64,000 bases of DNA from Phoronis australis (lineage: Eukaryota; Phoronida; Phoronidae). Below the pieces are notes generated by a model. It ran no database searches. It was not told the origin of the DNA and was given only the letters and a program-made list of their open reading frames with translations. Made by a program: the position numbers and the translations under genes. The stretch's first letter is position 1. Every line of letters starts with the position of its first letter. This document shows, piece after piece, positions 12,827-25,267 of the stretch. The stretch covers positions 762,803-826,802 of the forward strand of contig NMRA01000020.1 in NCBI GenBank assembly GCA_002633005.1, given 5' to 3'.

Positions 12827-15800
12827 TCTCTCTGTCATTTTGTCAAAAACCTGAGGTCGTCTAGTACGCATTCGGATCTGCGGCGTTTTTTCGGCGTTTC
12901 ATTGTTTGAACTAACAAAGACTCGCTGCGATATTCATGGAAAGAAAACCTGATGCATTTATAGAATTGTTGTTTACAATCAAATATCCATAGATCGTATA
13001 CAGCACCTCGGTTACAAAGTTCAAAATACACGCAAAAGGTTCAGGAAGGAAAGATGCACGCTCTCGCGTGGTAACAAAGACTTGCACGGGGTCAGAATCT
13101 AACGTGCCGGTGATTGAAAACCTTGGTGGATAAGTTCGCAAGTCACGAGTTTTTTGTCGTTCGTTTTCATTTCGTTTCTGATATGTGATCACATGATATG
13201 CAATCTTCTCGACGCCAAGACTACTGAGTATCAAAGCAAGGCAAATTTGCGGAAGTAAATGTAAATGAGTCTGGTTTTAGAAAATGAAAGCTGAGGATTC
13301 GAGAGTTGATGTTTTGATGCCATTAAAAACCAGTTGCTTTTGATTTAGGAAAAGTGCGAACGAATAGGTCATGTTCATATGAGCTAGATAAGGGAATAGA
13401 AAACGGGATACGTTGACTTAGGAATCTGGTCCTCGGAATTGTGTCACATGGCTTTGCAACTGGGCAAATGAAGCGGTTACACAACTTGTTGAATTTGAAT
13501 TCAAATGCAGGATTAGCGTGGTTCGGGTTATCGCGCTCTCCCGCCTGTCAACGATTGGATAGCTTAAGAAGGGAGATTATAGAGTACCACACATTACCAG
13601 CAATATTGAAACCGTGAACTGCACATGCGCGAAAATCACTCAGTTAGCCTCCTTCGGGATACATGGTTTTCGCAGAAAACACAGCGTGAGGGTCTTATTT
13701 ATGAATCAATCACATTTGCCGATAGCACATAACATAGATAAGTATTTTGTTAAAAACGTGGCTAAGTTTCAGCAAAATTGGAAAAAAATTATGTTTAACA
13801 TGGTATGGCCAAAATTTTGGCTTATTTTGTCGCTTCGATCAGTGGAATCGCCGCTAAAAACCCGAAAGTGCATGTGAGAAAACGATAATTTTCGACCTAG
13901 CCTTTCATGTGCAGTTAGTTGCCGATATACCCAACAGATGTCAGTATAATCAAGATTGAAATGTAGGAGTTTGAAGAAAATTAGACAAAATTTTGTATTT
14001 AACATGGGGTCGCCGAAAATTGCCAATTTTGGCCTTTGGATATCAGTTCATCACCATAGACTATCATTAGTGGGTCTAGTAAATTCGAAGTTTTTGGTTA
14101 AATCACTGATAATATTCACACGAGTATACTAATAAACGTTTTCTCTATATATAGCAGTTTGATTCCAACGCTAAAAGTAGTGCGTACAACAGAAATTGGC
14201 CCTTGACCGGCCCGGCCCATAGTAGTATGGGAGCTAAAATTCAGCTGTGAACCAAAGTAGCTGTGTGCGGAAAACTCACCTGAGGTGTTTACGATCCACT
14301 TCAGGGAAAAAAACCTCGTTGTCCCTAACAATAATTTGTTCCCGAGTACTTCGGGCATGGTTTAAAATTGAAAGGGTCCATTACATGTTGAATTTATGAG
14401 AATTGTATTGTTGCATTGCGAACTGAAAACTAGTCGATTGACTCGGTAGTGCGAGATAAGGCAACGAGTAAGGACAGCTTTGATTTGCTTACGAGTGGTG
14501 ACTCATGATATTGGCCAGACATCTGTAATAATATGTTTTGTCTTTCCTTTTTAACGGAATATATTTGAACTTTGGTAATTTTGGGCTATAAAATGTAGAA
14601 CAGCCTTCCTGGTGCTTCTCTCCAGTAGACACGCGAAGAGTGAAACGCTAACTGGTCCATAAGCGATGACCTAGTTTACGCAGAGAACCTGGCGGATGAC
14701 CTAGTTTACGAATTGCTGGTAATGAGGGAAAACGTTTAAAAAAACGGTTTGTGAAAAAAACAAAGATATGTTGTTCCATCACTACTTTAATCACAGATAA
14801 AACCAAATACACTGGAGAAAATCCATTACATGTCAAGCTGGGAAAACTAAGCAATCATCAGATCTTAAGGAGTTAAAGATGACGTTGCAAAAGAGGGCAG
14901 ACTATTCTCATCCGGGTCCACGACCACAGGTGGATGCGTGGTGTAACTGACGTTGTCGAATAACTTTACCAAGGAATCGTTAGATTTCTCCATTCGTACC
15001 TCAAAAACTTCACTCATTGATTCAGTGGTTGTTTGCTTTGGACGACATTTCTCTCAAATCACAGCATTGACCTTTCCCCACTAAAGTCACTTTTGAAAAG
15101 TTCCTGTTAGGGATTGATATTCCCGCATACACCGCTGACTTCTTTCACCACATGACCTTTTCTGTGTTCCTAAGCGCCAATTAAAGGGCTATATTTCGAT
15201 TTCCTAATTCGGGCCTCGCAACTACCGCATGTAACGTTTTCATTAATGTACAAGTTAGGGAGCCAGTAAATAGTGCCTCGGAGGTTTTAAGCTGGAACCA
15301 AAGTTCAAACTATGGTCCCCATAGTTTCAAGTGAATACACTTAGTCAACCATCGTGATCGAGCAATCGATCTTTGAACCTAAATTTGGTCCGAACCTGCT
15401 GCTTGGTCTAGTCAGAGAAGGCGGACTCCCGGCCCTGGGTGTTCAGACCACTAGTGGTCTGGGATATATGCTATTCCAAGTAAAAAAAAAATTACAGATA
15501 AATCTGTAACTTACTTTTGTCGAGTTTACGTTCTATTTTATTGCGATTCAAGACAAGTGTCATTTTTTCTGTGGTCAATGTTATCAGTGTTATTATTCAT
15601 GCTCATGCTCAGAGAGTAAGCCAAGTTTGCACATTATTACCCCTTAATACGAGCTACAACTTCGAGTAAAGACTCGTGATTTGGAATATAAACTTAAAAT
15701 TTAGAGTTTAAACTTGAAGTTGTAACCTTAACGCTGGGTCATCAAGTGCAAGCTGGGATTAGACAGTCACCCACATGCACTCGAGTACAGGACAATAGAC

Positions 15801-16199
15801 GCTTACCTTAAATTCGCCCAAAAAGTAGAATGAAAGATGTTATAATCATTCGACTGAGTTTGATTTCTTGTGAAAAAATTCGATCCCAGGCCCACACAGA
15901 AAAAAGAGAGACCTTTATATATGAGCACCCTCTAATAAAAATCGAGTCACACATTGCATCGTTTTGAAACCAACACACTGTAGGTGTGCGATTTTAGGTA
16001 AATCGTCTGCAGACAAAAAGTTAAAACCTGCTTGTGGATTAGCTACGTGTCTCCGCATGATATATATTGGACTTGCAACAGATATGTTTTTACGGACATC
16101 TTGTGAGTATCCAACATGTAGAATAAAATGGTTGATGCAGTGCGATTTGTTTTTATGTTCATCAATCATCCATATAATTTTTAGTAGGAGAATTGTTTT
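12827..16199. other. Anonymous non-coding DNA
   Basis: No gene that I can support. Two diverged versions of an AAATT...TTTAACATGG block occur at 13770-13820 and 13975-14030. GATGACCTAGTTTACG is repeated at 14663 and 14695. Confidence 0.5.
15640..15800 (+). repeat. Dispersed repeat, copy 1
   Basis: GGTCATCAAGTGCAAGCTGG, GGATTAGACAGTCA and a terminal CTCGAGTACAG-like end match about 57050-57210 (GGTCATTAAGTGCAAAGTAG, GGTTAGACAGTCAT, TTCGAGCACAG). A weaker relative is at 23940-24070. Confidence 0.55.
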
Positions 16200-16500
16200 A
16201 ACAAACAAGGCTGCTGTGTTGGTAATGGAACTTCAGTGAAAAACTTTCCTTATTCCATTACAGAACACCAACACCGATGCGGTGATGGAACTTCTTGCAA
16301 ACAGACTGATACTTATAAGGCAAACAGGCAGCAGCCCACCCGAAGAATTCATACGGTCGCGCTTGATAGTAGGTGTACAGGATATCCTTCCACCAATCGA
16401 GGCGACCGTGACATTTGGCTGGAATGATGATGTTGAATTTGCCCTCAATTCCGTGTTTAGCCTGGTCTTTAACCCTGCAACCACAACGTATAAATAACCG
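16200..16500 (+). repeat. Dispersed repeat, partner of about 860-1175
   Basis: Second copy, opposite orientation. The matching frame (from 16285, MELLANRLILIRQTGSSPPE) is open to a stop near 16496 and preceded by an acceptor-like TTATTCCATTACAG. Amino-acid changes are as common as silent ones, so constraint is not evident. Confidence 0.6.
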
Positions 16501-17705
16501 AAAATTTATTAACGAGTGCAAATAATATTCACCCACTGACTCAAACAACGCCATCTGCAGTTGATGTCTGTTATATAATATTGAATTTACAGTTACAACA
16601 AAGCGTAAAATAGCTGTTCGTTAAATTTCGACATTGCAATGGTTATGCATGGTAAAGTGGGGTCTGAGGGATATCGTTGCCAGTTGGGAGTAAAGTGTCG
16701 CCCGTAAATTACGCTCCTAAATTTCGGGCGTAATGATACTTTCACAAAATCTCTATCTTGTGGCATAAACGCGCATAAGATTTATCGCCTTGCCCAAGGA
16801 AAACCAGCATGGGTCTGATAAAGCTCGACAGGCGGATTTCCGCTGTGCAGTAACATGTCGTCAAGGGAGCTGGAACAAAATGCACCTTGTTTCTCCATAA
16901 GCGGCGCAGCACTGAAATAAGTGGGGAGCTACATGTATAGCCCCATCCCCCTATACGGAGCGCCGCTCATGTTCTCGTCTCGCAAACAAGTCTATTTGGC
17001 TTTATTATGAAAATTCAAACCAAAGAAGAAAACTTGAATGCATCACCGCCAAGCGTAGTTTGGTACATAAATCGAATACAAAACGGATGTGTTCGGCTTT
17101 GACGCAAAATTGCGTTTCTGAGCGATTGGATTTTAAGTGCAGCGAGTTCAAACGTGTTGATAGGACACCATCTTAAACACAAAACTATTGACGAAAGAAC
17201 TAATTCTCTATCAATGTACCGTTCATTGCGTATTTCATGTTTCGCCATTTTTACTAAAAACGCATGATCACCTGAGCACAAGAATGGCACAGGGTTGGTG
17301 AATGACAGTTTTGCAAGTACACACAGTTCAACGAAGAAAATGACACGCTGTCATTTTCGACCGTAAACAAATATTCTGGGAGGTTGCAGTGGATCTACTC
17401 GCCATAGCAAAGGAAGTAGGTGTAAAACAGCGGTCGTCTGAGAATATCAAAGTGTTCTAAAGACAATTGACCTGTCGCAAGCTCCGCCCCCTTGCAAAAT
17501 GTCGACAAACAAATAAGTTTTAACCGGCAACGTGTTGTTTGTCTGATAAAGTAGCGACTTGGAAACGAGGGTGTTTCAAGAATGCTGCGTTCTGATTGGT
17601 CAGGGCGAGAGGTCAGTTATAAAAGCAAACCAAAGATCAACAGCTGTGATATTTGTTCGGACAGGTAATCATGAAATGTTACAGTAAGCATTTTGATAAA
17701 CTGAC
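16501..17705. other. Anonymous DNA with one repeat unit and a small hairpin
   Basis: Apart from the unit at 16896-16971, CGCCCGTAAATTACG...ATTTCGGGCG near 16700 can fold back. No gene recognised. Confidence 0.5.
16896..16971. repeat. Solitary unit of the 62.9-kb minisatellite
   Basis: ATAAGCGGCGCAGCACTGAA ... GGAGCGCCGCTCAT matches the unit at 62911-63135 in both ends and middle, and keeps the end-to-end stem although individual bases differ. Confidence 0.65.
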
Positions 17706-18122
17706 CTGTATCGGTATGGAACCATCAGCTCGTGGTCGTATGTATTCCAGAATGTAAAATTTTCATGGATCGTGAACCTGGTGACGATCCCAACTAATGT
17801 CCTCAAAGGCCCAGTCAGCCTCGGCATAATATGGATATCACTCTTTGGGCCTGCTGGTTTATTACACATGTCTCTGAAATTGCCTTGTGAAACCTTGACG
17901 GTAGTGTTTACCCAAGCATCGGCCAAGTGAAGCTTGACCCAATCGTCGCCCTTACGAACTGGTTTGCTGACATGGATGTGAATCCAGAGATCGTAGTCGC
18001 CCCTCTTCGGCGTGTGCAGCAAGAGATGGCAATGAGTGAGTTGGAACGTGTTAACCGTTTTCGCTGGTATGACTACACGCGTTTTGGCATGAGATCTTGC
18101 CCAGTTTTGATGGCCCTTCATT
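17706..18122 (-). CDS. Possible internal exon of an unrecognised gene
   Basis: A 417-nt open stretch on the minus strand between an acceptor-like TTACTATCTTCAG and a donor-like ATACAG|GTCAGT, phase 2 at both ends. It encodes about 138 residues, including HCHLLLHTPKRGDYDLWIHI, DDWVKLHLADAWVNTTVKVS and WNTYDHELMVPYRYR. There is no membrane segment and I do not recognise a domain. Balanced phase and plausible composition favour an exon. No partner exons were found within the window, so it could be a chance open frame or a gene fragment. Confidence 0.3.
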
Positions 18123-18382
18123 CTGAAGATAGTAACTGAGACAATTAAAGGTCTGGCAAAGGAATTTGCTTTGCACTACACACATTGTACAGGAACATGC
18201 GCTCTACAAGCATTCGTTCAATGACAGAAATATCTACGCACGGTTAGAGGGGCTTGTCTGTGACACAAGTTTCGTGCGAGACACTCGCGGTACGAAATCT
18301 AAGCAACGGAAATGAACTCTTATCCTCATAAGTGAACTTGGTGGCTACGGATGGGCATGAGCTGTCTTACAGCATCTCTTGT

Positions 18383-18605
18383 GGCGCTTTTCATTTGCCC
18401 ATCTTATCAGAGATTAGTATTTTTACCTTAATTATGTTTTGTCACTACCTCAGTATTACTTGTTATTGTATTAGTCATAATAAATGACCTTACTTGTAAT
18501 TGTTTTAGTCATAATATATGGCTTACCCCGGTCTTTGTTTCATGTCTGGTAACGAGCTTGTGACGCACGAACTATTATATATCATTCGGGACACATGTCG
18601 ATCAT
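18383..18605 (+). repeat. Direct repeat, first copy
   Basis: Aligns with 18938-19133: GGCGCTTTTCATTTGCCC at the start and CGAGCTTGTGACGCACGAAC near the end. The first copy has a small internal duplication (TTGTAATTG...TAGTCATAAT). Confidence 0.85.
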
Positions 18606-18937
18606 CAATGGTATTTCACTCGTTAAATATATTTATGTGAGCATATGAACCCGTCTTACTCCTTTCCCCCTCTAGTCCATTAATTAATTTGCGCAGGACT
18701 ACTCGTCCTTTTCCCAGCCTCGTTGGTCCATTGTTATCACGTGCCCAGAGTTAGGTCAGCTCTGGGTTCTCATAGGCTGACGATTGTTACATGTCCTTAG
18801 GAATTCACATTGTTATTGTAACTTCGTTTTCAGTTCACCTCCTTCGTCCTCGTCGACGTACATGTACGTCTAAAACTTAAATTTTTCCCACCCCTACCAT
18901 CCCCCTTTTCGGTATTCTCTCGTACTTCCACATGGCT

Positions 18938-19133
18938 GGCGCTTTTCATTTGCCCCTCTTACCAGAGATTAGTATTTTTACCTTACTTATGATTAGTCAC
19001 TACCTATTACTTGCAATTGCAATAGTCATAATTAATGACCTTATATCGCCAACACCGGTCTTTGTTTCATCTCTGGTAACGAGCTTGTGACGCACGAACT
19101 ATTCTATATCATTCGGGACATATGTCGATCATA
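18938..19133 (+). repeat. Direct repeat, second copy
   Basis: Second copy of the 18383-18605 unit, 555 bp downstream, ending TATGTCGATCAT. Confidence 0.85.
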
Positions 19134-20223
19134 AAATTTTTTTGATTGTTTCATGTTGAGGTGCCCACCTGAAAGATTTTATCAGGGTGGTAAATTTGAC
19201 AACTATATGCAAACTAAGGCTGTCATAATGCAAAATTCTGTTTTTGCTTAAGACTTCCTTACCAAGCACCATACGTAGATTATTTTGTGTTTTTATCGGT
19301 GTTTCTAGGGTCGATGAATTCAATTGGAGCTAGTTTATAGGTGGATAAATCGTGAATTTTCATACTTTATGCATATAAGGCCACAGTTATTTAAAAATTG
19401 AGTTTTTTGCTTATACAATGTAGCTGGCATAAAAAGCAGCACAGGTAAGTGATATTGATATTTTCTGCTATGTTTCTATAATCAATTAATTTAATGAAAT
19501 GAGCTGCAGGCTGTTTCATGATAAATTTTGTAACTTTCGAGAGTAACAAATGTTTGCGTCAACTGATAAAAAAGAAAATGAAATGTTTTAAATACATGTA
19601 TGTCTCTCAATTGTAGGATGCATAAATTTTCCAGTCAAGTCTTTGGAGTTTCTAAATTTGATGTTCTAGTTGTGAAAATAACGCCACGTATCTCGATGTA
19701 TGATCTTAGTAACTTCCTAGAGAGTAAGCTTATTACCCATAATAGCGCACACTTCTGAGCTAGTTTGCATAAAACTTCAAAATTATCCTCTAGATAAGTT
19801 TTATTGTTACATGACGTCAGGTGCATTGCTCAACAATAACAAATTGGGGCGTGGTAGTGCGACGTCATTGTTGCTATACGGCGTATAACTTTTATGCAAC
19901 TGGGCCGTGATGATGATTTCAGATACTACATCAGGTGGTACAGTCACGCAATATTCTCTCAATCTTAATCAAACCGTCCACAGTTATGTAACCAAGACGA
20001 TGAGCCAAACTATTCTTGGTGGTCACAATTAACAAGAATTATTCAAATGCATGATGTAACCACCTAAAAACTGATTTTAGTAATTCATTGACCACAAAAA
20101 AACCTGGGTGGAAATATCGAAATAATCATCAAGTTATGAGCAGATACATAATTTAAATAATGGCGTCCCTTATTTGCATAAATTACCCAAATTTATCATA
20201 CAGCAACCTGTTAACTTATTTCA
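19134..20223. other. Anonymous AT-rich DNA
   Basis: No recognisable coding or repeat structure. Confidence 0.55.
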
Positions 20224-20227
20224 TTAA

Positions 20228-20600
20228 AGGAGAATGCCACCCGATTTAATTAGTCTTTTTTTACCGTCTTAATCGGACTATATCCATCTAATCTCGTATA
20301 CGGTAGATCGTACCTCGCCGAGAGGTGTCGCGTTAATCTGTGAGGAAGGTGAGAAACGATGCAGCGTCGCCAGTGGTTCTTCTGCAGAGTGAGTACCGCT
20401 AATGGTGTGGTGTATCGTTACGCTTGTACGAAGTATGAAAATGCAAGGAAAGCGGGTATATCATTTTCCGATTTCCTCAAGAACCAATAATCCTTCGGAA
20501 GTGGCTCGCGGCAGTGAAGAATGAAAAGTACGCCGTTAATACCAAGTATAAGGCCGTGAAACTTCTCCGTGTCTGTCAGTGGCCCGCATTAAGTCGGATC
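20228..20600 (+). mobile_element. Left part of second-family THAP transposon (copy B)
   Basis: Begins with TTAA (20224-20227) and AGGAGAATGCCAC, and aligns with 5665-6010. The THAP coding region is recognisable (RKWLAAVKNEK, LLRVC) but has stops and frameshifts. Homology to copy A breaks off near 20600 and resumes near 22690, so about 2.1 kb of other DNA separates the halves. Confidence 0.65.
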
Positions 20601-20689
20601 TGTTGTTGATCAGTTTTTGATTATAGACCCCATTCACGCTGACAGGAGGCCCGTTCCAAAACGAGGCTCCCTACGATAGCTCTGGTGGC

Positions 20690-20935
20690 TTATCCGCGTA
20701 GTTGAACTCCGCGTTGCTCGAACAGCTAGAAAAATACGGATACTCTGTTTTACAATCCATAAGGACGTTGAGATTCGGAAGCGTTGGGTCCTTGCCATAC
20801 GCCGCGACGAAGGAAAATATGTCCGTGTAAAATTTATAACTGTTTTCGAATCATAATTTGTCGCATCTCGGACTGGATGCCGCCATAGCAACGAGGACCG
20901 GAGAATCTTCGGCCAGCCAGGCTGTGTTTTCATGA
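20690..20935 (+). pseudogene. Third, unrelated THAP-domain pseudogene
   Basis: A plus-strand trace of a THAP protein inside the DNA that splits copy B. Recognisable blocks are CSNS, FTIHKDVEIRKRWVLAIRR, DEGKYVRV and, after a disrupted zone, FVASRTG. This order (CxN...F..IPKD...RW..AIRRD...SRTG) is typical of THAP N-termini. The frame has a TAG after CSNS and a TAA before FVASRTG, and the CxxH motif has been lost. The protein resembles neither of the two TTAA families here. Confidence 0.6.
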
Positions 20936-21173
20936 CTATGGGTTGAAGCGCGATGCATTTTTCTTTACAAAAAGGACAGGGCCCTCAATCCCTCAATTTT
21001 GGGGCCAAATATCGGCCCTATTCCTCTCTCAAAAATGTTGAAAAATCACGCGAAATTCCCGGCCACGAGGCCTAAAAATCCCCTTTGTGATTGAAAATTT
21101 CTCTCTAACGGTTCAAATCACCTGTGACCACAGAGGTGACAATTTGAAAAAGTACAAAATCACAGGCGGATTT

Positions 21174-21174
21174 N
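21174..21174. other. Single undetermined base
   Basis: One N in otherwise continuous sequence. Confidence 0.99.
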
Positions 21175-21341
21175 AGCTTGCAAAAGGGCGGCGTGCTATT
21201 GATGGCGATCGGGAGGTCAGTAGAGTTTTCACTGACCCGTCACTCGGCGAAAAGCCTCTCAGAAGGCCACACACACATGAGGCGCCTTTCCCCTCGGATA
21301 TGAACGAGGTCTCTGAAGAAACATGATAACTATGCTTGTTC

Positions 21342-21512
21342 CAGGGGGGATCCAGGACTTTGAGTTAGGGGGAAGGGGGCAAGGCAGAGTATTAGCCAGG
21401 ATTTTGCCTGTCAGAAATTCGCGCTCCTGAACTGCCAAATGGAATCTGGGAGAATTTTAGGGGGGGGGGGCTGGGGCAAAACCCCTTGGCTCCCCCTCTA
21501 TATCCGCCACTG
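21342..21512. mobile_element. hAT-like MITE
   Basis: About 170 bp. The right end reads ...CTATATCCGCCACTG, the inverse of the widespread hAT tip CAGTGGCGGAT; the left end is a mutated form, CAGGGGGGATCCAGGAC. The interior is G-rich then C-rich. No coding content. No clean 8-bp target duplication was found. Confidence 0.45.
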
Positions 21513-22689
21513 TGTTCTGCCCAGTTAACTGAAATTGAGCTCTAAAACGAGGTTATGCTTTGGACGAAAGCATTAGGTGTCTTAATTTTAAAATTCAACT
21601 TGGTCGAGATTGATATTTGAAAAATATAACACATGAAATAGACGTAATTATTAAAACCAAGAAAGCAGAATTGATGGTCATATAATTTTTAATTTCAATT
21701 ACGATCCTATTTTTTATCGTAATCAAAATATATATTTAATAACATCAAGTATTATTTCAGATCAACAACAAATCAACTGTTAGTCCCGATAGTGCCCACC
21801 TCACCAGAACCTAGGCTATGCTTGAAGCTAATAGGCCTACTCTTGATCAACAAATTAAACCAGATGAGACTAATTGCACATGACAACAAAATGCTATGAG
21901 CCACCACTGTCGAATATATCTTCAACTCGTCAACAATACGACCAGATGACCTGGTTCGTGTAGAAAGCATTTTTATCAAGAATTTATTAGAACGTAACCC
22001 TGCATTCAGCCTGATACCTAATCCGTAACACTACGATCGCCGCAATTTGGTCATGTTTACTTTTCATGTTTCGAACCTAGTTTTCCGGAAAAAAAATATA
22101 TCCTTTCGTCAGACAACTCTTTGGTGCATTGACTTGTTCGTTAAATGTATTTTTCTACGTCTCTGTGGTTAATTATTGACACATTTTTAAGATTTAATAT
22201 CCAGGTTGGACTCCAAAGACCGGCCATTTAACTCCCGCAATGTAAATTTCTGCTTTGTTTATCGCGGTGAGCCTCGCTTTGGATTTTAATGTCCGCCGCG
22301 TGAATAAAGTCTATGGAGAATTGTAGTTAGCTATGAAACCATAAACAATTACAATTAATTCAAGGCGTGGGAACACAACGTTTTGCATAACCTGTTTGAT
22401 TACTGACTCGTTCGAGAGGCTTCTGTTTGGTACTCTGGGTGTAGGATGTTTTCGCCAGTTCTTTTTCTCAGCCATAGAAAAACGTCGTAAGAACACTTCT
22501 GTTTAGATGCGGTACAAAACCAGAATGGTCCGTGAGACACATCTGCGCTTCTCCAAGAAGGCGTTTCACTTGCGGAATTTCGTGGAAGCAAACGCAAGCG
22601 TCAGTCGTTTCCATTATCGTGCAGTTAGCTCACTGACACCATGACAGCTCATTCAAACGGTTTTCGGAACTATCCAAACATATATGTTC

Positions 22690-23635
22690 TGTTGTCTGTG
22701 CAAGTTCACGGAGCCTCTCTATTATTTTTTGACCAGTGTATTCCGGTTCGAACTGCTAGTCTGTGAAACCTAACGATCGACCAGTGAAGCCTTCGTTGGA
22801 TGAGCACTCGTCTAAGTCGGGACTGCGAATAGCCTAGTGCCACGTTGACGTTTATTATCGTGCGTTCTGTTTCAAAATGTATTATTCTCACCCTAACCAA
22901 TTCTTATATAAAACTGAAACAAAGTCTGTCTCATTAGATACAATTTGTAATACCTTGGAGTGTTCGTGAGTGCAAATATTTTGAGAAGCCACCAATGAAT
23001 AAATCACTGCATTACCGGCTTTAGATGCAATAAACTACATGTACTTGACCGGACACCGAGGCCGTGTGCAGCTCATGCTAACTCAGTGTTTGTTGACAGA
23101 AAGCTGTTGTGAAACAATAACTCCTTATATATTATGGTCAGATGTTACGAGAATCTTTACTTATAGATATTCATATACATTATTCGGATCATTGTTACTG
23201 TACAACTATTACCCTGCTGACGGGTTGTGGAAGGATAACCCGACTTCGCGGCCCCCGACGAGCTAGTAAGTAGATTTGCAGTTTCGCGGCTAATTCACCA
23301 AAATAATCACGTGCACATATTTTCTTTGGCTCACTAGTATAGTCTTTTCGTGACTGTAAGTTTAGTTTCCAACTTTGGTTGGTTTATGTTCGTGATGTTT
23401 TCAGTCCGGCCGAGATGGGTATGTTCGGGTTCCGAGCCACTGGACGGGATAGCAAGCGTTTTGTGCGTTTAGAACTGAAAAAAATCACATGTGTAAAACT
23501 ACAACTCACAGCTATGTTCTCCTGTCTGCATTTCACGGACGAATAATTTGAATTTATCACCGAACAGACCCCAAACTCCCGTGACCGACCTTGGTAAATT
23601 GGCCCACCGAACTTTGTAAGCTCCACTAAATTCAC
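22690..23635 (+). mobile_element. Right part of second-family THAP transposon (copy B)
   Basis: Aligns with about 6090-6955 of copy A: shared blocks include GTGTATTCCGGTTCGAACTG, the stretch around AAACTGAAACAAAGTCTGTCTC and AGTCTTTTCGTGACT. The right terminal GGCATTCTCCTTTAA of copy A is not found here, so this end is truncated near 23635. Confidence 0.6.
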
Positions 23636-24049
23636 TGATCATAGAAAAACGGGTGAAAACAAAATAATCTAGCTACAGTGTTTGATGAGGAAGTTATTAG
23701 TAAAACTATAGTTTTGCATAATGGCGGCCTAATGATCAAGAATGTCAAGATTACAAACCAGCTAAACCGCTTTAGAGGGAGGGAGGTATCTAGACATACA
23801 ACCAGCAATAAACCATATACTACCAACATTTTGTACTCGAAATCAAACTACAAATTGTTCTTGACATTTTCCGTTATACTCTTGTGTAAAATTAAGATGA
23901 GTACAATAAAAATTGCTACAATTCTCATATTTGAGCTACAAATTAGAGTAAATACTTGAGATTTCGATTAAAATATCTAGATGTCGACATCAGATTAAAA
24001 GTTATACATGTAGGTTTAATGCTGGAGTCATCAAGCTTAGTTGCATTAG

Positions 24050-24912
24050 ATCAAGTTTGAGTCTAATACTGAAATAAAAACTTAAAAAAATTAGCGACGT
24101 TGCGTCCGCATCTCACGGATTTCAGCTTGGCTTGTGACGTTATCGTTTTTCTGACCAATTGGTGGCGTTTTGGCTAAACGGCGCTGCATTGACGTCAGTG
24201 CACCATCCCATACGTGTGACAAATCGAATCGTAATCCCCCTCTTTTATTTAAAGAGGGGCTCTTAATGTTCTCAAGGAGAGCTTCCTTTACATCCCTTTT
24301 GAACCAGTCTTCCTCACAGTCTAGTATCTAGTGACATCATCCGTATTGAAATCATGTCCAGGAGCGCACATGTGGCTAAAATAGCTGAATCATAAGTGTC
24401 CCCGTAACTAGGACGACAATGTTGTAACATACGCATTTTAATAGACTGTTTCGTTTCACCAATAAAACCGTCTGAGCACTGAGGATCCTTACACCTGACA
24501 CCATAGACAACACAAAATTTATTAACCTTGGGGGTCTTGTCCTTGACATTAACCAGTTGGCTGCGGAGAGAACTAAAGGGTTTGTGGATAATAGAAGTGT
24601 CAAACTGTTTAAATGTCCTCTTGAGGCAGTCAGACACGCCCTGGACGTAAGGAATCACCACATGAGTAAGAGAACTAACAGTAGTGATTGTCTGAGTGTT
24701 TACTTTTCTCCTCTCTGATCTTTCCGCTTTGGTGAACGACCAACGTGGATAACCGCATTTGGCAAGGGCATCTTTAGTGTAATTCAGTTCCTCAGAAATG
24801 GTCGAAGGATCACAAATAATGGTGTTAGCTCTGTGGTTCAAAGTGCGAATCACACCCAGCTTGTGGATGAGAGGATGGTTCGAGTCAAATTGAAGATAGT
24901 GGTCAATGTGAC
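24050..24912 (-). mobile_element. Penelope-like element, 5'-truncated, minus arm
   Basis: Minus-strand coding starts at the junction near 24912 with HIDHYLQFDSNHPL and KLGVIRTLNHRA, the linker after the Penelope reverse transcriptase, and runs to the GIY-YIG endonuclease: VVYGVRC (GIY), GFIGETKQSIKMRMLQH (YIG with the following Arg). A frameshift after YDSAI destroys the end of the endonuclease. A 3' region of about 250 bp follows. It is the inverted partner of 24913-25463. Confidence 0.82.
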
Positions 24913-24921
24913 TCCCTCAAG
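24314..24921 (-). pseudogene. Penelope RT linker and GIY-YIG endonuclease, frameshifted
   Basis: About 200 codons on the minus strand, open into the 5' truncation. The endonuclease has VVYGVRCKDPQCSDGFIGETKQ, in which the Tyr of YIG is Phe. The catalytic Glu region (VMEALHERTESPSLN in the opposite copy) is lost by frameshift. The endonuclease would nick target DNA during Penelope integration; this copy cannot. Confidence 0.8.
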
Positions 24922-25004
24922 AGGACATTTAAACAGTTTGGCATTTCTATTATTTACCAACCCTATAATTCTCTCCGCAGGACAAGACCCCTAAGGTTGT
25001 GTTG

Positions 25005-25267
25005 TCTATGGTGTCAGGTGTAAGGATCCTCGGTGCTCAGACAGTTACATTGGTGAAACGAAACAGTCCATTAAAATGGGTATGTTCCACCATCGTCGTC
25101 CTAGTTACGGGGACACTGATGATTCGGCTATTTTTAGACACATGTGCGCCACTGGACATGATTTCAATACGGATGATGTTACTACCTTAGACTGTGAGGA
25201 ACACTGGCTCAAAAGGGGTGTAATGGAAGCTCTCCATGAGCGCACTGAGAGTCCCTCTTTAAATTAA
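25005..25267 (+). pseudogene. GIY-YIG endonuclease domain of the plus-arm Penelope element
   Basis: Reads VVYGVRCKDPRCSDSYIGETKQ, then HHRRPSYGDTDDSAIFRHMCATGHDF and a C-terminus with the catalytic-Glu region VMEALHERTESPSLN. The GIY-like and YIG motifs are both kept. The domain has lost its reverse transcriptase and lies behind a frameshift, so it is a fragment. Confidence 0.78.
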
